Shown one piece after another: positions 10,090 to 21,200 of a DNA stretch of 64,000 bases. The notes below the pieces were generated by a model. It ran no database searches, was not told where the DNA came from, and worked only from the letters and a program-made list of their open reading frames with translations. This stretch comes from Adineta vaga (Eukaryota > Rotifera): assembly GCA_021613535.1 (NCBI GenBank), contig CP075494.1:2542001-2606000 (forward strand), written 5' to 3'. Every line of letters starts with the position of its first letter. Position 1 is the first letter of the stretch. Both the position numbers and the translations under genes were made by a program.

Positions 10090-11470
10090 TCACACTCCAA
10101 ATGCAATTGTCACTGCTCCATGAAGATCACAGAGTACTTTGGTATCGCCATGACTACCCGCTCCTGCCGCGATATAGATCGGAACGAAGTGATCTTCGCG
10201 AGGATGAGCCAGCCGAAATCCTGGATGTCTCACCACTTGTTTCAACGCATCAAGTCGTTGGTTCTGTGATGCCTCCGCCGCTTTGATCACTGTTCTTTCA
10301 AAATCTTTCACCTGTGCACTGGCTGAATCGGGTGAGAATTGCTTGAAATCTCTCAAATTGTGAATGGAGAGACCACCGGAGAGAATGAGTATTCCTTCAT
10401 CTCGAAGAGATTCCACTGCTTTGCCTAGAGCGATTTCTCGATCAGGATCAAGACTTGAATCCATGGAAACTTCGATGATTGGCAAGGGAAAAGGCTGTTC
10501 TGGGAACATATGTATGAATGGAACGAACACGCCATGATCGAGACCACGTTCACTGTTTTTGATCATTTTCACCGGGATTTTGGCTTGCTCGAGAAGATCT
10601 TTGATACGTTTAGCGATCGAACATGATCCATGTGATTCCCATGTGACCTAGACAAAAACGGTGCGTCTCAAAATCCGTTTGCAATACATGGCAGGCTTGA
10701 GTTGAAGGTGTCACGACAGAAAAGTCACAATCAAAATTATGTTTGATCGATATGAGGATGAGAAAGGAAATGCAAAGAGGCATATACTAGGCGACGCTGC
10801 TGTGTGTCAGTGGTTAGTGAAAAATGGCTAGGTGAAAGATACGCAGTACTGGCCTTCTACTTATAGATAATGCATTGAGAATGATATGCTGCTTCTCCCT
10901 TTCCGTCGAGCACTGCCTGAGAAATTATCGAAACACCCAGACTATCTAAAATATGGATGATTTTACTAGTTTCAAGAAAATCGAAGATGTCTCAAGCAAA
11001 AAGTATGGCGTATGTTAGGTGAATCCTGGTTTGATATCTCAAAGTAATGAAGAGGACGTCTATTTCGAGAAGACCCTCATTATTTCAAGACTCTCTAATT
11101 TGCTCAGTCTTACCTTGTAGAGTTCATCGGGAAAATTGTAGTAGTCATATAAGAGTCCATTTTTCTCGTCATTATTCATGACCTCGATATGTCCTTGTGT
11201 TTCCCAATGAGCGGAGAAGACAAGAATCGCTTTTGGTTTGTAGCGTTGTAAAAGGAACGGACCGAGAGCTTTAAGAAAGTTGGCATGAGCACCATTGGGG
11301 CCTGAGATGCCCATCATATGCGACATTCGAGAGTCTGATTCATTAAGCAAGTGTTTTGGCCAAATGAGCATTGGAGAACCATGGGCTAGAAAAAAGGCAG
11401 GAATGCGGGTGGTCGATGGAGACGCGGGAAGACTTTTATTGAGATTCGCAGAGTACTCGTCGACAGACAT
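10090..11470 (-). CDS. Extradiol ring-opening dioxygenase, LigB/4,5-DOPA dioxygenase family
   Basis: Exons 11470-11114 and 10647-10090, joined in phase 0 across a 466-bp GT-AG intron, give 304 residues, close to the ~260-300 of DODA/YgiD proteins. These non-heme enzymes open catechol rings such as DOPA. Visible family motifs: FFLAHGSPM (metal His), LVFSAHWETQG (second His), LDHGVFVPF, and PREDHFVPIYIAAGA near the C-terminus (third His). No signal peptide, so cytosolic. The family is common in bacteria, fungi and plants and patchy in animals, so horizontal origin is plausible (inference). The intron is long for this window and holds no other gene I recognise. Confidence 0.9.
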
Positions 11471-13090
11471 GATCTAGAAAGTTCAGAAAAATGTAGAGGT
11501 ATTCCAGGCTTGTCATATTAAGTTTTTAAAAATCAGGAGATTTTCTTTAGATATTCAAGAGCATTTATATAATTCTTCCTAAACAAGCAACGCTCATCCA
11601 AAGATTCGCTCAAGCGTTTCTAGTGAAAACAATGTTCTACACTGTTAGCGAACTTTTCGTCAAGTATCAGATAAAAACAGTCTCTTTTGTACTTACTTTT
11701 GACTCAGTGTATGTGGATAAATATAGAAATGTGTCAACCTTCCATTATAGATGAATGATCGAAGAATTAATAATTTCACAAAATTTACTAACAAATTCGC
11801 AGGTCCTTCGCAATGAAACTATATTTATTTGACGATCGAATATTTCTGCGTATACTTGATTTAGTTAAAAGATGTTCATAAAATTGTGTACAAACGAAAT
11901 CAAATAATTCTGATTATATTCTCTAGTTTCCTTCCTAAAATTTCTATAAGCCAGGTGCGTCAGTGATTCTTCACTAAGCAAAGACAAAAATCAGGAGGTT
12001 CGGTAGCCCTGAAATATTCTATTGTTCAGTCTATTTTTCGACGCAACCAGCAGCCTCTCTTCTCAATTCATTCAAAGCGCAGCAAATACAAAATAAACTA
12101 TGTTTTACGCTACCCTTGTTTAGTGTTCCATCACGCTCACATGCTCGAGAAGTGAATCATTTTGCTTACAACAGAAAGAAAAAATCGGTTCTTATATATA
12201 AAGGAGAAAAAGTGCATCGTCATCATCGTTCTCCTTTTTTTTATATTCATTCGTCGTCATTCTGACGCAGCAAAAACATCCAGTGTTGCTGCATAGTCAG
12301 AAGAAAATTGAATCTCGGGAAACGTGTTAAGAATTTTTCATGCTATTTGTGTGAGGATCTCGGGATCAAACAACAACTAAGAAATCACACACCCTACACA
12401 CAGAAAACTAGAAGCATATGTAAGCGAGAGGCGGAAGTGTTAGTATATATGTGTTTTTCTTTTTCTTTCTTCCCCTACACTCCTCTCTAGTCGCTACATG
12501 CACATTTTCTTTCTTTCCTGTAAAATGTAGTCTTCTCTTGATCATCATGTCCTCATGATGATATTCTTTTGTTGTGTCGTTTTCCATTTTTCGTCTTTTT
12601 CCTCGTGTTATTATTTTGATTTTTGTTTTGTTTCTCTCTCTACGTCTCGTTATACATATAGAGATGTTTTTCTATTTTTCATCTTAGTTGCGTATATTCT
12701 GATTTTGTCCTTGTTTACCTCCAATAAACATGGTCGACATCATTATTTGTTTCACACACTTTATTATTGGGTCGGGGTGGGTTTATTAGATTATTATTAT
12801 TGTGAAATTTTTCGACATTATTTGATCTAGTCTTTCGTCTATATCGGAGGTTAAAGATTACATTTTCATCTCCATCACCATTCGTAATTGTTTAGATATA
12901 TAAACAATTTTTTCTTTTCTTTCTAAACGTTTAAGAAAATTATATACATACATAATCACGTACCATGTCGGACGTAGAATAAAAAGCAACCATTACTAAA
13001 TCAGGATCTGCTGAATCATTAGATACACAACAGATCGACGACACGAATTCCGGAAGAAAATATCCAAAATTTCACGTATAAACATGGTAG
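11471..13090. other. Gap between dioxygenase and P450 relic
   Basis: No intact gene. The 12200-12850 part is pyrimidine-rich with no convincing protein. At 12965-13081 an ATG in good context starts MSDVE, then a TAA, and the same frame continues for about 32 residues (ATITKSGSAESLDTQQIDD) to another stop; this may be a decayed N-terminal exon of unknown origin. Confidence 0.35.
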
Positions 13091-13097
13091 AAGAGCT

Positions 13098-13745
13098 ATG
13101 CTACATTCACAAAGGAAACAAAATGACACACAGAATTTTGCGAACAAATATGCAGAAACACATAATGTTCATTCAGATCGAAACAAGAATATCGAAGGTA
13201 TTGAAAATACGATGAAATATCCTGATTATGATGATGTTGCACAATTACCGTATATGGATATGTTCATTTCGGAAGTGTTGAGAATGCATCCTATTGAAAA
13301 TTTAGCTGTTCAAAGACGTGCGACTGATGTTATAACTATACAAGTAATCTATATTCAAAAAGGTTACGTATGATATTTGATAGGTATCAAAAGTTTATTA
13401 AACCAATCGTTTATTTAATCTTTATAGATTCTGAAGTGCAACCTGATATCTATTCGATTCATTATGATATTGACCTTTTGGGGTTCAGATGATCTCTACA
13501 GTTTTATACTTGAACGTCATCAAACAAAACGTCATCCAATGTCATATTTAGCATTTGGAGCGGGTCCACGTAGTTGTATTTGTATGCGTTTTGCATTGAT
13601 GGAGATACAGATTTTATTAACGAGATTAGTTCGTGATTATACTATGGTGCCTGATGATCATCTTGAAAGTAAATTCAAGATTTTGGATCCAACGATAATT
13701 ACACCAAAAGAAATTTGGATCAAATTACTCAAAAGAAATACTTAA
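13098..13745 (+). pseudogene. Cytochrome P450 fragment, copy A (CYP3/4-like C-terminal part)
   Basis: The K-helix ExxR (ISEVLRMHPIE) is at about 13265-13305 and the heme-binding loop FGAGPRSCICMRFALMEIQ at about 13550-13615, with the usual PERF-like segment (ILERHQTKRH) between. An intron can be placed from about 13343 to 13427. Decay is clear: the heme motif reads C-I-C instead of C-I-G, there is an extra T in the CTTTTGGGG run relative to copy B (frameshift near 13478), and the N-terminal two thirds are absent. Active enzymes are ER-membrane monooxygenases; this one cannot be functional. It ends 19 bp before a telomere-like hairpin. Confidence 0.8.
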
Positions 13746-13763
13746 CAAAATCTCATTACTAGA

Positions 13764-13831
13764 TTGAGGGTGAGTGACAGTAACAGATTAACATATGAGT
13801 CTCACCCATACCCACAACCGCACCCTCAAGA
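13764..13831. repeat. Telomere-like hairpin H6
   Basis: TTGAGGGTGAGTGAC on the left and CACCCATACCCACAACCGCA with CACCCTCAAGATGA on the right. Present only in duplication copy A. Confidence 0.8.
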
Positions 13832-14173
13832 TGACTTTTGACCTTTGAACCGATCGGTATCGATCTGTGATGAGTTTTTCAATATTTGTTTGTAGCATCT
13901 GCGATTTTACTGAAACATGTATATGCGTCTGTGATGTCATTTTTAGCTATTTTCTGTCACGCTCTGTGGGGTGGGTGCAAATTTTTGTCTTTAAAACTTC
14001 AACACTCTTTTCGATCGTGTTTCACAAAATAAAGAACATCAATCTCGTTGTTGTTGTATTATAGAGCTTACGAAGAAATAAAAGAAAACAGAATTGAAAG
14101 AATAAAAGTTTTATCTTATCCTATAAAGATAAAGTTGAAGTAGAACTACTGTATTTTTTTTTTCTTTCTTCAG

Positions 14174-14701
14174 ATGATTGATTTCATTTTCATTGCTGGT
14201 GCACCTGGGTCTGGTAAAACATCTGTTTGTAATCTTATTAATGAAGAAAAATCATGGGTATCGATTGATTTTGGATGTCTCCGTGTTTTTCATCTCGATC
14301 GACAATGGTCAAACACGTCGGATGAAGAGGAACGAATGTCTTTTGAAAATTTAATATTTATTTTGAAGAATTATCATCGTTATGGATATAAAAATGTACT
14401 CGTTCATGATTTACGAGATGAACGTCTTGCACAACTACCAAATTATCTATCACACGATGAATACAATTATTTAATTATAACATTCATTGTTGAACAAGAT
14501 AATATATTGAAAGAACGTGTTTTAGAACCAACAAGAGGTAGTGGCTTTCGTAATTTTGAACGTGCAATCGAAGTGAATAGAAGTGTGAAACAAAGAGTAT
14601 TAGTTAAGAATGAAGTGAGATTGAATAATACAAAAATGACAGTAGAAGAAACAGTTGAAAGTGCTTTGAAAATTGTAGAGAAATTTCAGAAGAAGTTGTA
14701 A
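14174..14701 (+). CDS. P-loop kinase/AAA_33-like protein, copy A
   Basis: 175 residues with an N-terminal Walker A motif, FIAGAPGSGKTSVCNLI (about residues 5-21), typical of small nucleotide or metabolite kinases and the AAA_33 group. No lid or substrate motif identifies the reaction. The ATG follows a pyrimidine tract ending TTTCTTCAG, so the start is preceded by a 3' splice site: an upstream UTR exon or a spliced-leader acceptor (bdelloids trans-splice) is likely. It differs from copy B by one residue (Val/Ile in TFI(V/I)EQ), so both copies appear intact. Cytosolic; function unknown. Confidence 0.75.
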   Translation: MIDFIFIAGAPGSGKTSVCNLINEEKSWVSIDFGCLRVFHLDRQWSNTSDEEERMSFENLIFILKNYHRYGYKNVLVHDLRDERLAQLPNYLSHDEYNYLIITFIVEQDNILKERVLEPTRGSGFRNFERAIEVNRSVKQRVLVKNEVRLNNTKMTVEETVESALKIVEKFQKKL

Positions 14702-14973
14702 TATTTTGTTCATGAAAATGTAGATAAGAGATGAATAAAATATCTTAATCATATACATCCTCAAAATGTAATAGTTATAACAATTCTAAATAAATTTCTT
14801 TTCGATATGGTCTACTCAAATTTGCATGTCAATTACTTGTAAATGATGAGATATGTTATGTTGAATGATAGAAAGTAAATGCCAATGAGTATATCCTAAC
14901 TCTTTAGTTACACCCTCAAATATCCATTTTCTTATGCATTTGACTCATCGTCCAAAATATCCATCAAGTCACG

Positions 14974-15213
14974 TCATCGACACTTGGCTGACAAACGTGG
15001 TAGTTGACAGCATTTAGAAATATTGATACCATTGATTCCTTCCAAGCTTTGTTCTTCACCACGACCATTCGCGCAAATGAGATTACCATAACAGGCATGA
15101 TCATTGTTACATCTTGCATCCGCACGATAATTCTGTCATGAACATGTATCACTTTGTACAACGGTAAGTGATGCGAAAGCAAGTATTAAGCACAAGAAAC
15201 TCACACGAGTCAT
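14974..15213 (-). pseudogene. Small secreted Cys-rich peptide with in-frame TGA, copy A
   Basis: The ATG at 15213 starts a clear signal peptide (MTRVSFLCLILAFASLTVVQ). After SDTCS comes TGA at 15136-15138, and the same frame then continues for over 50 residues with ordered cysteines: RCNNDHACYGNLICANG and ISKCCQLPRLSAKCR, ending at a TGA at 14974. The Cys pattern suggests a disulfide-rich extracellular peptide of about 55 mature residues. Both copies have the same internal TGA, so it arose before the duplication. CGA-to-TGA decay is the simplest reading; stop readthrough is the alternative. The peptide family was not recognised. Confidence 0.55.
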
Positions 15214-15451
15214 TTGAAATCTCCAAAGAAATCGAATATTTTTCATAATTTTCTTACCTTTTATATGAATCTCAATGAGTATACGAAACAATATTTCATT
15301 CTCATTTTTCATCGGATATTTATGGGCTTGTCCAAACGTAATGATGTGACACAGGTTTTTGTTGACCAATTTTGAGGCACTTAAAATGCTCAGAATGATC
15401 TCATATTTTAAGGTGCTAGTCCTTCAGCGTAGACCAGCATGCTACTAGAAA

Positions 15452-15511
15452 GGATGGGTGGGCGGGTGTGAGTATGGATACTACATATATCTAACACCCT
15501 CACCCTCAAGA
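15452..15511. repeat. Telomere-like hairpin H7
   Basis: GGATGGGTGGGCGGGTGTGA on the left, loop with GGATACTACATATATC, right end CACCCTCACCCTCAAGATG. Marks the 3' limit of duplication copy A. Confidence 0.85.
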
Positions 15512-15757
15512 TGATCACGATATGTTTCAATACCTACAAATTGGTTTTGTGCATCGATATCTATCAATTATTTGTCACAAATTTAGTTTATTAGAGAACA
15601 ACCTGTGTTCGAAACATTCTGTTATCATTCGAAAGGAAGTTTGTTTACTAGTGAAATATCGATAGATCGTCCATACCTTTGACGTCACTGATGGATCTAT
15701 ATTTCGACAAGAGTACAAGAATATGCGACTCTTCGAATAGAACATGTCGGTGACAAA

Positions 15758-15771
15758 TCTTGAGGGTGAGG
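15758..15771. repeat. Telomere-like half hairpin
   Basis: CTTGAGGGTGAGGT, an isolated G-rich end about 250 bp after H7. Confidence 0.45.
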
Positions 15772-15945
15772 TTATTCTCTTGATCATCACTCTTATGTAT
15801 AATTGATACAAAAGATTAAATATAAAAAAAGCAAATGTATCGATAGACTTATTTATATCTTCTTAGAAAAATATAAATAATAGACAGTAATCATTTTGAA
15901 ATCTCTTCTTTCGTATACATTTATTGTAATTTTCTTTAAAACCTC

Positions 15946-16023
15946 AATCATCTTCATCTTGCTGCAAATCAGATAAGTAACAAAGGTGCTCAAAATTTAG
16001 CCAAAGCAATAAAACAATCAGCG
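15946..16023 (+). pseudogene. Single LRR unit relic (RNase-inhibitor type)
   Basis: One LRR unit reads LNHLHLAANQISNKGAQNLA and continues KAIKQS before a GT-containing boundary. No neighbouring units are in frame. Same repeat type as the partial gene at 1-651. Confidence 0.5.
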
Positions 16024-16773
16024 GTAATTATTTTGTTTATTTAAGTCTTTACAAATGATTAGAATTTTAGACAATCATTAGTATGTCGTATCAGTCTCAT
16101 CTGACACTCATATTCTAATCCACATCATTGTTAATCCAAAATTTTTACATTGGTAAGATCGATCTAAATAAATATCTTAAAATCATTCATTTGAATATTT
16201 ATGTAAAATTGGAGAATCAAATATGTAGCAATATATTGCAGTCAATATGGACATATATAGTAATAAATCTAAGTTTTATATACATGATGTTTAGGATGCA
16301 CGAGAGTACAATTCACGTATCTCTAAACAACTATCTTATTCAATTCCTTTGTTTGTTTTTAGACGCATTATCAAATACAAATAAAGAAAGGGTAAGAACG
16401 TGAATCGATTTACATGCATAGACGTGTTAATCATTTGGCATTTACTCTATCATAAAGGAAGTGAAAGGTCAATTTTTTTACAAAACAATCAACATGAATA
16501 AATCGCTTCAAACAAAGAAGGAAGTATTAATAAATCGTAAGATATATAAGGAGAATATTCTTCTCTATGTAGATACAGTGAGAAAGAATTAACCGGTAAG
16601 TAATTCAAACTATATTGGCAGTATACGCATTACGTGATGAACAATATCAGCTAGTTGATTATCATAGTTAAATTATGTAGATTAGTTTACGATAATAGAG
16701 TCAATAGTTGACTTAAGTTAAATAATACTGTAGATTCAGTAACGATGAAATTATATTTTAGATAATATTTCAT

Positions 16774-17274
16774 ATGTTGTGTGAAATGGATTCGATTTAT
16801 AAATTTACACTTCTGCTCTTTGTACTAACAACAAGTCAAGCGTTTTTTCAGTCGCAAAGATTTCCCCATACTCATAATCGACAAGGTTTGAACTCCTTAT
16901 ACAATCAAAGAATACAATCAATTCAAGAATATCATCGTCCACTGAATATCAAACCAGTATTTGGTGTTGATATTGCCAAACACTTGGATAAAGTGGGTAT
17001 TAATCATCGTGGTCAAGTAGCAACATTGGATGACGACAAACGTTTTCTCACTCATAAAGGTCCTAGTTTTGGTCACAATTCTCAAACTGTTGTTGTCGAC
17101 GCAAAATATATGTCAAATAATTGGAAACCATATGGTCCTCCCGTAACAGCTGGATCCCATTCGGTAAGATTAGGTGATTTAGTGAAAGCTGGCGGAAAAG
17201 ATTACAAAACTCTTTGCGACAACTGCATCCACGGTTCTAGTCGAATGAAGGAACGATTTCGAAACGGAAAATAA
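16774..17274 (+). CDS. Secreted protein of unknown function
   Basis: 166 residues (or 162 from the second ATG at 16786). The N-terminus IYKFTLLLFVLTTSQA is a good signal peptide, probably cleaved before FFQSQRF. The mature part is basic and His/Asn-rich, with no membrane span and one CxxC-like pair (TLCDNCIHG) near the C-terminus. I do not recognise the family. ATTTTAG at about 16756-16762, just before the start, is a plausible splice acceptor. The gene lies between the two arms of the segmental duplication and has no paralogue in the window. Confidence 0.65.
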   Translation: MLCEMDSIYKFTLLLFVLTTSQAFFQSQRFPHTHNRQGLNSLYNQRIQSIQEYHRPLNIKPVFGVDIAKHLDKVGINHRGQVATLDDDKRFLTHKGPSFGHNSQTVVVDAKYMSNNWKPYGPPVTAGSHSVRLGDLVKAGGKDYKTLCDNCIHGSSRMKERFRNGK

Positions 17275-19200
17275 ACGAACTACTAATCTTCTTTTGCTTT
17301 TGTAAGCACGCTTCAAATATGATTTTCGATAGCAATTCACTTTAATAACAAGCAACTAACTTTGGAAAAGACTTGAAAATTACATTGAGATGATTACAAG
17401 AGGAAATACATGTGAGATATAGTCACAGTGATATCGCTAATTAAACGATGTAACATGAGAAGATCATCCAACATTAAAAAACAAAGAATTAAGAGAAAAA
17501 GATGATTGAACTATTTTTTTTATTCGAAAGTAAATTAATATGTGCTGTCGAGTGTTGTATCTGCCATCAGAATCACAACGGATTTTGATTTATTTTTGCG
17601 TACAACGGTCGAACGATATAGAAATCGATAGATCAATTCAGATAATTCAGTGACACTTAAAACATTCAATCCATCTAAACATATGTATGAACTAGTAACG
17701 CTCATCCCCTGGATTCGCTGACCCTTTTCTGAAAGAGTGATAAGAGTGCTCAGTGAAGCCCTCAAGCTGGACCTGGACTTGGCCGGATCCCGGTCCAAGC
17801 AAACTTTTTACATGAAAGCTTTTTGAAAGTGCTGTTTGTAAATATTCATGGATCTGACCGCTCGATACTTCTCAAAAATGCAGTACCCAAATTTATTTTC
17901 CTTCCTATAAGGCTCTTAAACAAACGTCTAGTTGCTAACACGCATGGCCTTGTTTCTATTTTCCTTTCAATCATATTAGTGTAATGTGAGAGATTCGCTC
18001 ATCATAGTAGATCAATTCATAACCGAGAAATTAGAAAATTTGCATGATCGCGTCGTTTCGAGTATAGGTTTCATTTCAAGGAAACAGAACTTTGTCGGAT
18101 TCGTTCTCGTAGATCATCAATTAAGTGACTTCGAAGAAACGTCCAAAGCATGTGAAAGTCATTCAAATCCATATTCTGAAGTATCACTCTCTAAATCCAC
18201 GTCTAGTCATTCGTCGACCTCCCTTCGGTCAACCCTTATGTGACAGTATAATAATTTATAATTAGTTAATTAGCAATCAGTAATTAGTTAAAACTAACAT
18301 CAGATTCGTGTTCCTCGACCTCGATTACCCTATGGCGAAACCTTTATGGTAACTAAGATCAGTTTTTACGAGCTTATATAATGCTGAGTTCTGATTGGAT
18401 AGGGCAGAATGACCAAATTTTTGCATTTCAAACCAATGATTTTAACGTTGTATAACCCTTTCTTTCAGAAAAGGGAATAGTCTTTAAGCATATTCAATCA
18501 GAATTACAATTAATACTTGATCGAGCATCTTCTCTTTATTCACTTAATGTTGGTTCATGATCACTAATGCATTCACATTCATCATTGAAGGAATTGACAC
18601 ACACACCCGTTGCATCGTCATTGTCGATCTCTACTGTCAATAATTGGGCCGGCTTACCAAAAAACTCAAGGAGAAACACGATCGAGTTTACCATTTGCAT
18701 GATAACGCGAGACCTCATTTTGCAAAGTCGATCCGCGAAAAATTATTCAAGCTGACAAATAAAAGTTTGAAAGAAAACGCAGAAACTTTGTTACCATCCT
18801 AATAATTTTCTCAGTTATCTAGAATTTCGCTACATCATGCCCCGTTTTTTTTTGTTGTATCTGCTTTCAATGTTTATAACGATCTTTTAATGAATTAACT
18901 AAATAATTCATATTTTTCTCTGCCATGTGTCATCAAGCAGGTAGGCATATGTATAGTATACGCTCCCCTCAACGACTTGTTTTTTTTTCTATTTTTGATT
19001 CACTTGGATGAGCAATGTAATAACGTTCTTTACATCCTTTTTTCTTACATCATCATTAGTAATATCTATCGCGTCACTACCACATATATAAATGTTCGGA
19101 TTAATTATTGGCTTACTCTTATCTTTTTTATTTGACTTCGCTTCCTTATAAGTCTAGTAAGTGAAATACAGATCATTATGTACGAATTCTCACTTTTGTT
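17275..19200. other. Mostly non-coding stretch between duplication arms
   Basis: Two modest ORFs (17535-17798 minus, 87 codons; 17986-18243 plus, 85 codons) have no recognisable domains and are not called as genes. A dispersed repeat piece lies at about 18300-18480 (listed separately). Confidence 0.4.
18300..18480. repeat. Dispersed repeat fragment, shared with 39570-39700
   Basis: The segment ending TTTCTTTCAGAAAAGGGAA matches the end of a similar segment near 39680. Upstream both share CTGATTGG and TTAACG-like blocks. Likely pieces of one old transposable element; class not identifiable. Confidence 0.4.
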
Positions 19201-19690
19201 ATTTTCTGAACAATTATACAGAAACACATAATGTTCATTCAGACCGAAACAAGAATATGGAAAGTATTAAAAATACGATGAAATATCCTGATTATGATGT
19301 TGTTGCACAATTACCGCATATGGATATGTTCATTTCGGAAGTGTTGAGAATGCATCCTATTGACAATTCAGCTGTTCAAAGACGTGCGACTGATTTTATA
19401 ACTATGCAAGGAAACCATATTCAAAAAGGTAACGTATGATATTTGATAGGTATCAAAAGTTTGTTAAACCAATCGTTTGTTTAGTCTTTATAGGTTCTAT
19501 AGTGTAACCGGATATCTATTCGATTCATTATGATATTGATCTTTGGGGTTCAGATGATTCCTACAGTTTTATACTTGAACGTCATCAAACAAAACGTTAT
19601 CCAATGTCATATATAGCATTTGGAGCGGGTCCACGTAGTTGTATTGGTGTGTGTTTTGCATTGATGGAGATAAAGATTTTATTAACGAGA
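19180..19690 (+). pseudogene. Cytochrome P450 fragment, copy B
   Basis: Duplicate of copy A. The ExxR helix (ISEVLRMHPID) is present, and the heme loop FGAGPRSCIGVCFALMEIK keeps the C-I-G that copy A lost. Decay differs: CAA became TAA in the exon after the intron (near 19505), MR became VC after the heme motif, and a ~435-bp deletion removes the C-terminus, giving TRLYYRA and a stop. The frame at CTTTGGGG is correct here, so the two copies have decayed independently. Confidence 0.78.
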
Positions 19691-19879
19691 TTATATTATA
19701 GAGCTTAGGAAGGAATGAAAGAAAACAGAATTGAAAGAATAAAAGTTTTATCTTATCTTATGAAAAAATAAATGTATGTCACATGCGACGATTAAAATAA
19801 AAACATTTTTGATTTTATTCGTTTTGCTTTGAAAGACAAAGTTGAAGTAGAACTACTGTATTTTTTTTTCTTTCTTCAG

Positions 19880-20407
19880 ATGATTGATTTCATTTTCATT
19901 GCTGGTGCACCTGGGTCTGGTAAAACATCTGTTTGTAATCTTATTAATGAAGAAAAATCATGGGTATCGATTGATTTTGGATGTCTCCGTGTTTTTCATC
20001 TCGATCGACAATGGTCAAACACGTCGGATGAAGAGGAACGAATGTCTTTTGAAAATTTAATATTTATTTTGAAGAATTATCATCGTTATGGATATAAAAA
20101 TGTACTCGTTCATGATTTACGAGATGAACGTCTTGCACAACTACCAAATTATCTATCACACGATGAATACAATTATTTAATTATAACATTCATTATTGAA
20201 CAAGATAATATATTGAAAGAACGTGTTTTAGAACCAACAAGAGGTAGTGGCTTTCGTAATTTTGAACGTGCAATCGAAGTGAATAGAAGTGTGAAACAAA
20301 GAGTATTAGTTAAGAATGAAGTGAGATTGAATAATACAAAAATGACAGTAGAAGAAACAGTTGAAAGTGCTTTGAAAATTGTAGAGAAATTTCAGAAGAA
20401 GTTGTAA
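19880..20407 (+). CDS. P-loop kinase/AAA_33-like protein, copy B
   Basis: Same 175-residue protein as at 14174-14701, with Walker A GAPGSGKT and a single Val-to-Ile change. The frame is open upstream to an ATG at 19829, which would add 17 residues including LLYFFFFLQ, but this extension crosses the TTTCTTCAG acceptor and the pyrimidine tract, so the ATG at 19880 is preferred. The near-identity implies a recent duplication or gene conversion. Confidence 0.75.
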   Translation: MIDFIFIAGAPGSGKTSVCNLINEEKSWVSIDFGCLRVFHLDRQWSNTSDEEERMSFENLIFILKNYHRYGYKNVLVHDLRDERLAQLPNYLSHDEYNYLIITFIIEQDNILKERVLEPTRGSGFRNFERAIEVNRSVKQRVLVKNEVRLNNTKMTVEETVESALKIVEKFQKKL

Positions 20408-20679
20408 TATTTTGTTCATGAAAATGTAGATAAGAGATGAATAAAATATCTTAATCATATACATCCTCAAAATGTAATAGTTATAACAATTCTAAATAAA
20501 TTTCTTTTCGATATGGTCTACTCAAATTTGCATGTCAATTACTTGTAAATGATGAGATATGTTATGTTGAATGATAGAAAGTAAATGCCAATGAGTATAT
20601 CCTAACTCTTTAGTTACACCCTCAAATATCCATTTTCTTATGTATTTGACTCATCGTCCAAAATATCCATCAAGTCACG

Positions 20680-20919
20680 TCATCGACACTTGGCTGACTA
20701 ACGTGGTAGTTGACAGCATTTAGAAATATTGATACCATTGATTCCTTCCAAGCTTTGTTCTTCACCACGACCATTCGCGCAAATGAGATTACCATAACAG
20801 CGATGATCATTGTTACATCTTGCACCCGCACGATAATTCTGTCATGAACATGTATCACTTTGTACAACGGTAAGTGATGCGAAAGCAAGTATTAAGCACA
20901 AGAAACTCACACGAGTCAT
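20680..20919 (-). pseudogene. Small secreted Cys-rich peptide, copy B
   Basis: Same signal peptide and same internal TGA after SDTCS as copy A. It has a further nonsense change, TTG to TAG, giving LPR* in the last third, and Ala-to-Arg in the DHxCYG segment. The extra stop supports loss of function of this copy. Confidence 0.55.
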
Positions 20920-21157
20920 TTGAAATCTCCAAAGAAATCGAATATTTTTCATAATTTTCTTACCTTTTATATGAATCTCAATGAGTATACGAAACAATAT
21001 TTCATTCTCATTTTTCATCGGATATTTATGGGCTTGTCCAAACGTAATGATGTGACACAGGTTTTTGTTGACCAATTTTGAGGCACTTAAAATGCTCAGA
21101 ATGATCTCATATTTTAAGGTGCTAGTCCTTCAGCGTAGACCAGCATGCCACTAGAAA

Positions 21158-21200
21158 GTGTGAGTGTGGATACTACATATATCTAACACCCCACACCTAC
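21158..21200. repeat. Telomere-like hairpin H9
   Basis: GTGTGAGTGTGGATAC on the left and CTAACACCCCACACC on the right, with the same loop as H1 and H7. Limit of duplication copy B. Confidence 0.7.

Larger units (their letters stand above)
13153..15510. repeat. Segmental duplication, copy A
   Basis: Direct repeat of 19219-21200. From about 14130 to 15449 the offset is a constant 5706 bp with very few mismatches. The 5' part (P450 relic) has an offset near 6066 and more divergence. Copy A carries about 435 bp (13629-14058, including hairpin H6) that copy B lacks. Both copies end inside a telomere-like hairpin. Confidence 0.9.
19219..21200. repeat. Segmental duplication, copy B
   Basis: Direct repeat of 13153-15510 in the same orientation. 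It lacks about 435 bp present in copy A and has about 70 extra bases near 19765-19840. The 3' edge falls in telomere-like hairpin H9. Confidence 0.9.

Noticed and set aside
12308-12830. Two ORFs of 60 and 91 codons
   Set aside because: Pyrimidine-rich low-complexity translation (F, S, Y rich) without domain signal.
16128-16403. 91-codon ORF
   Set aside because: AT-driven composition, no recognisable pattern, no start context.
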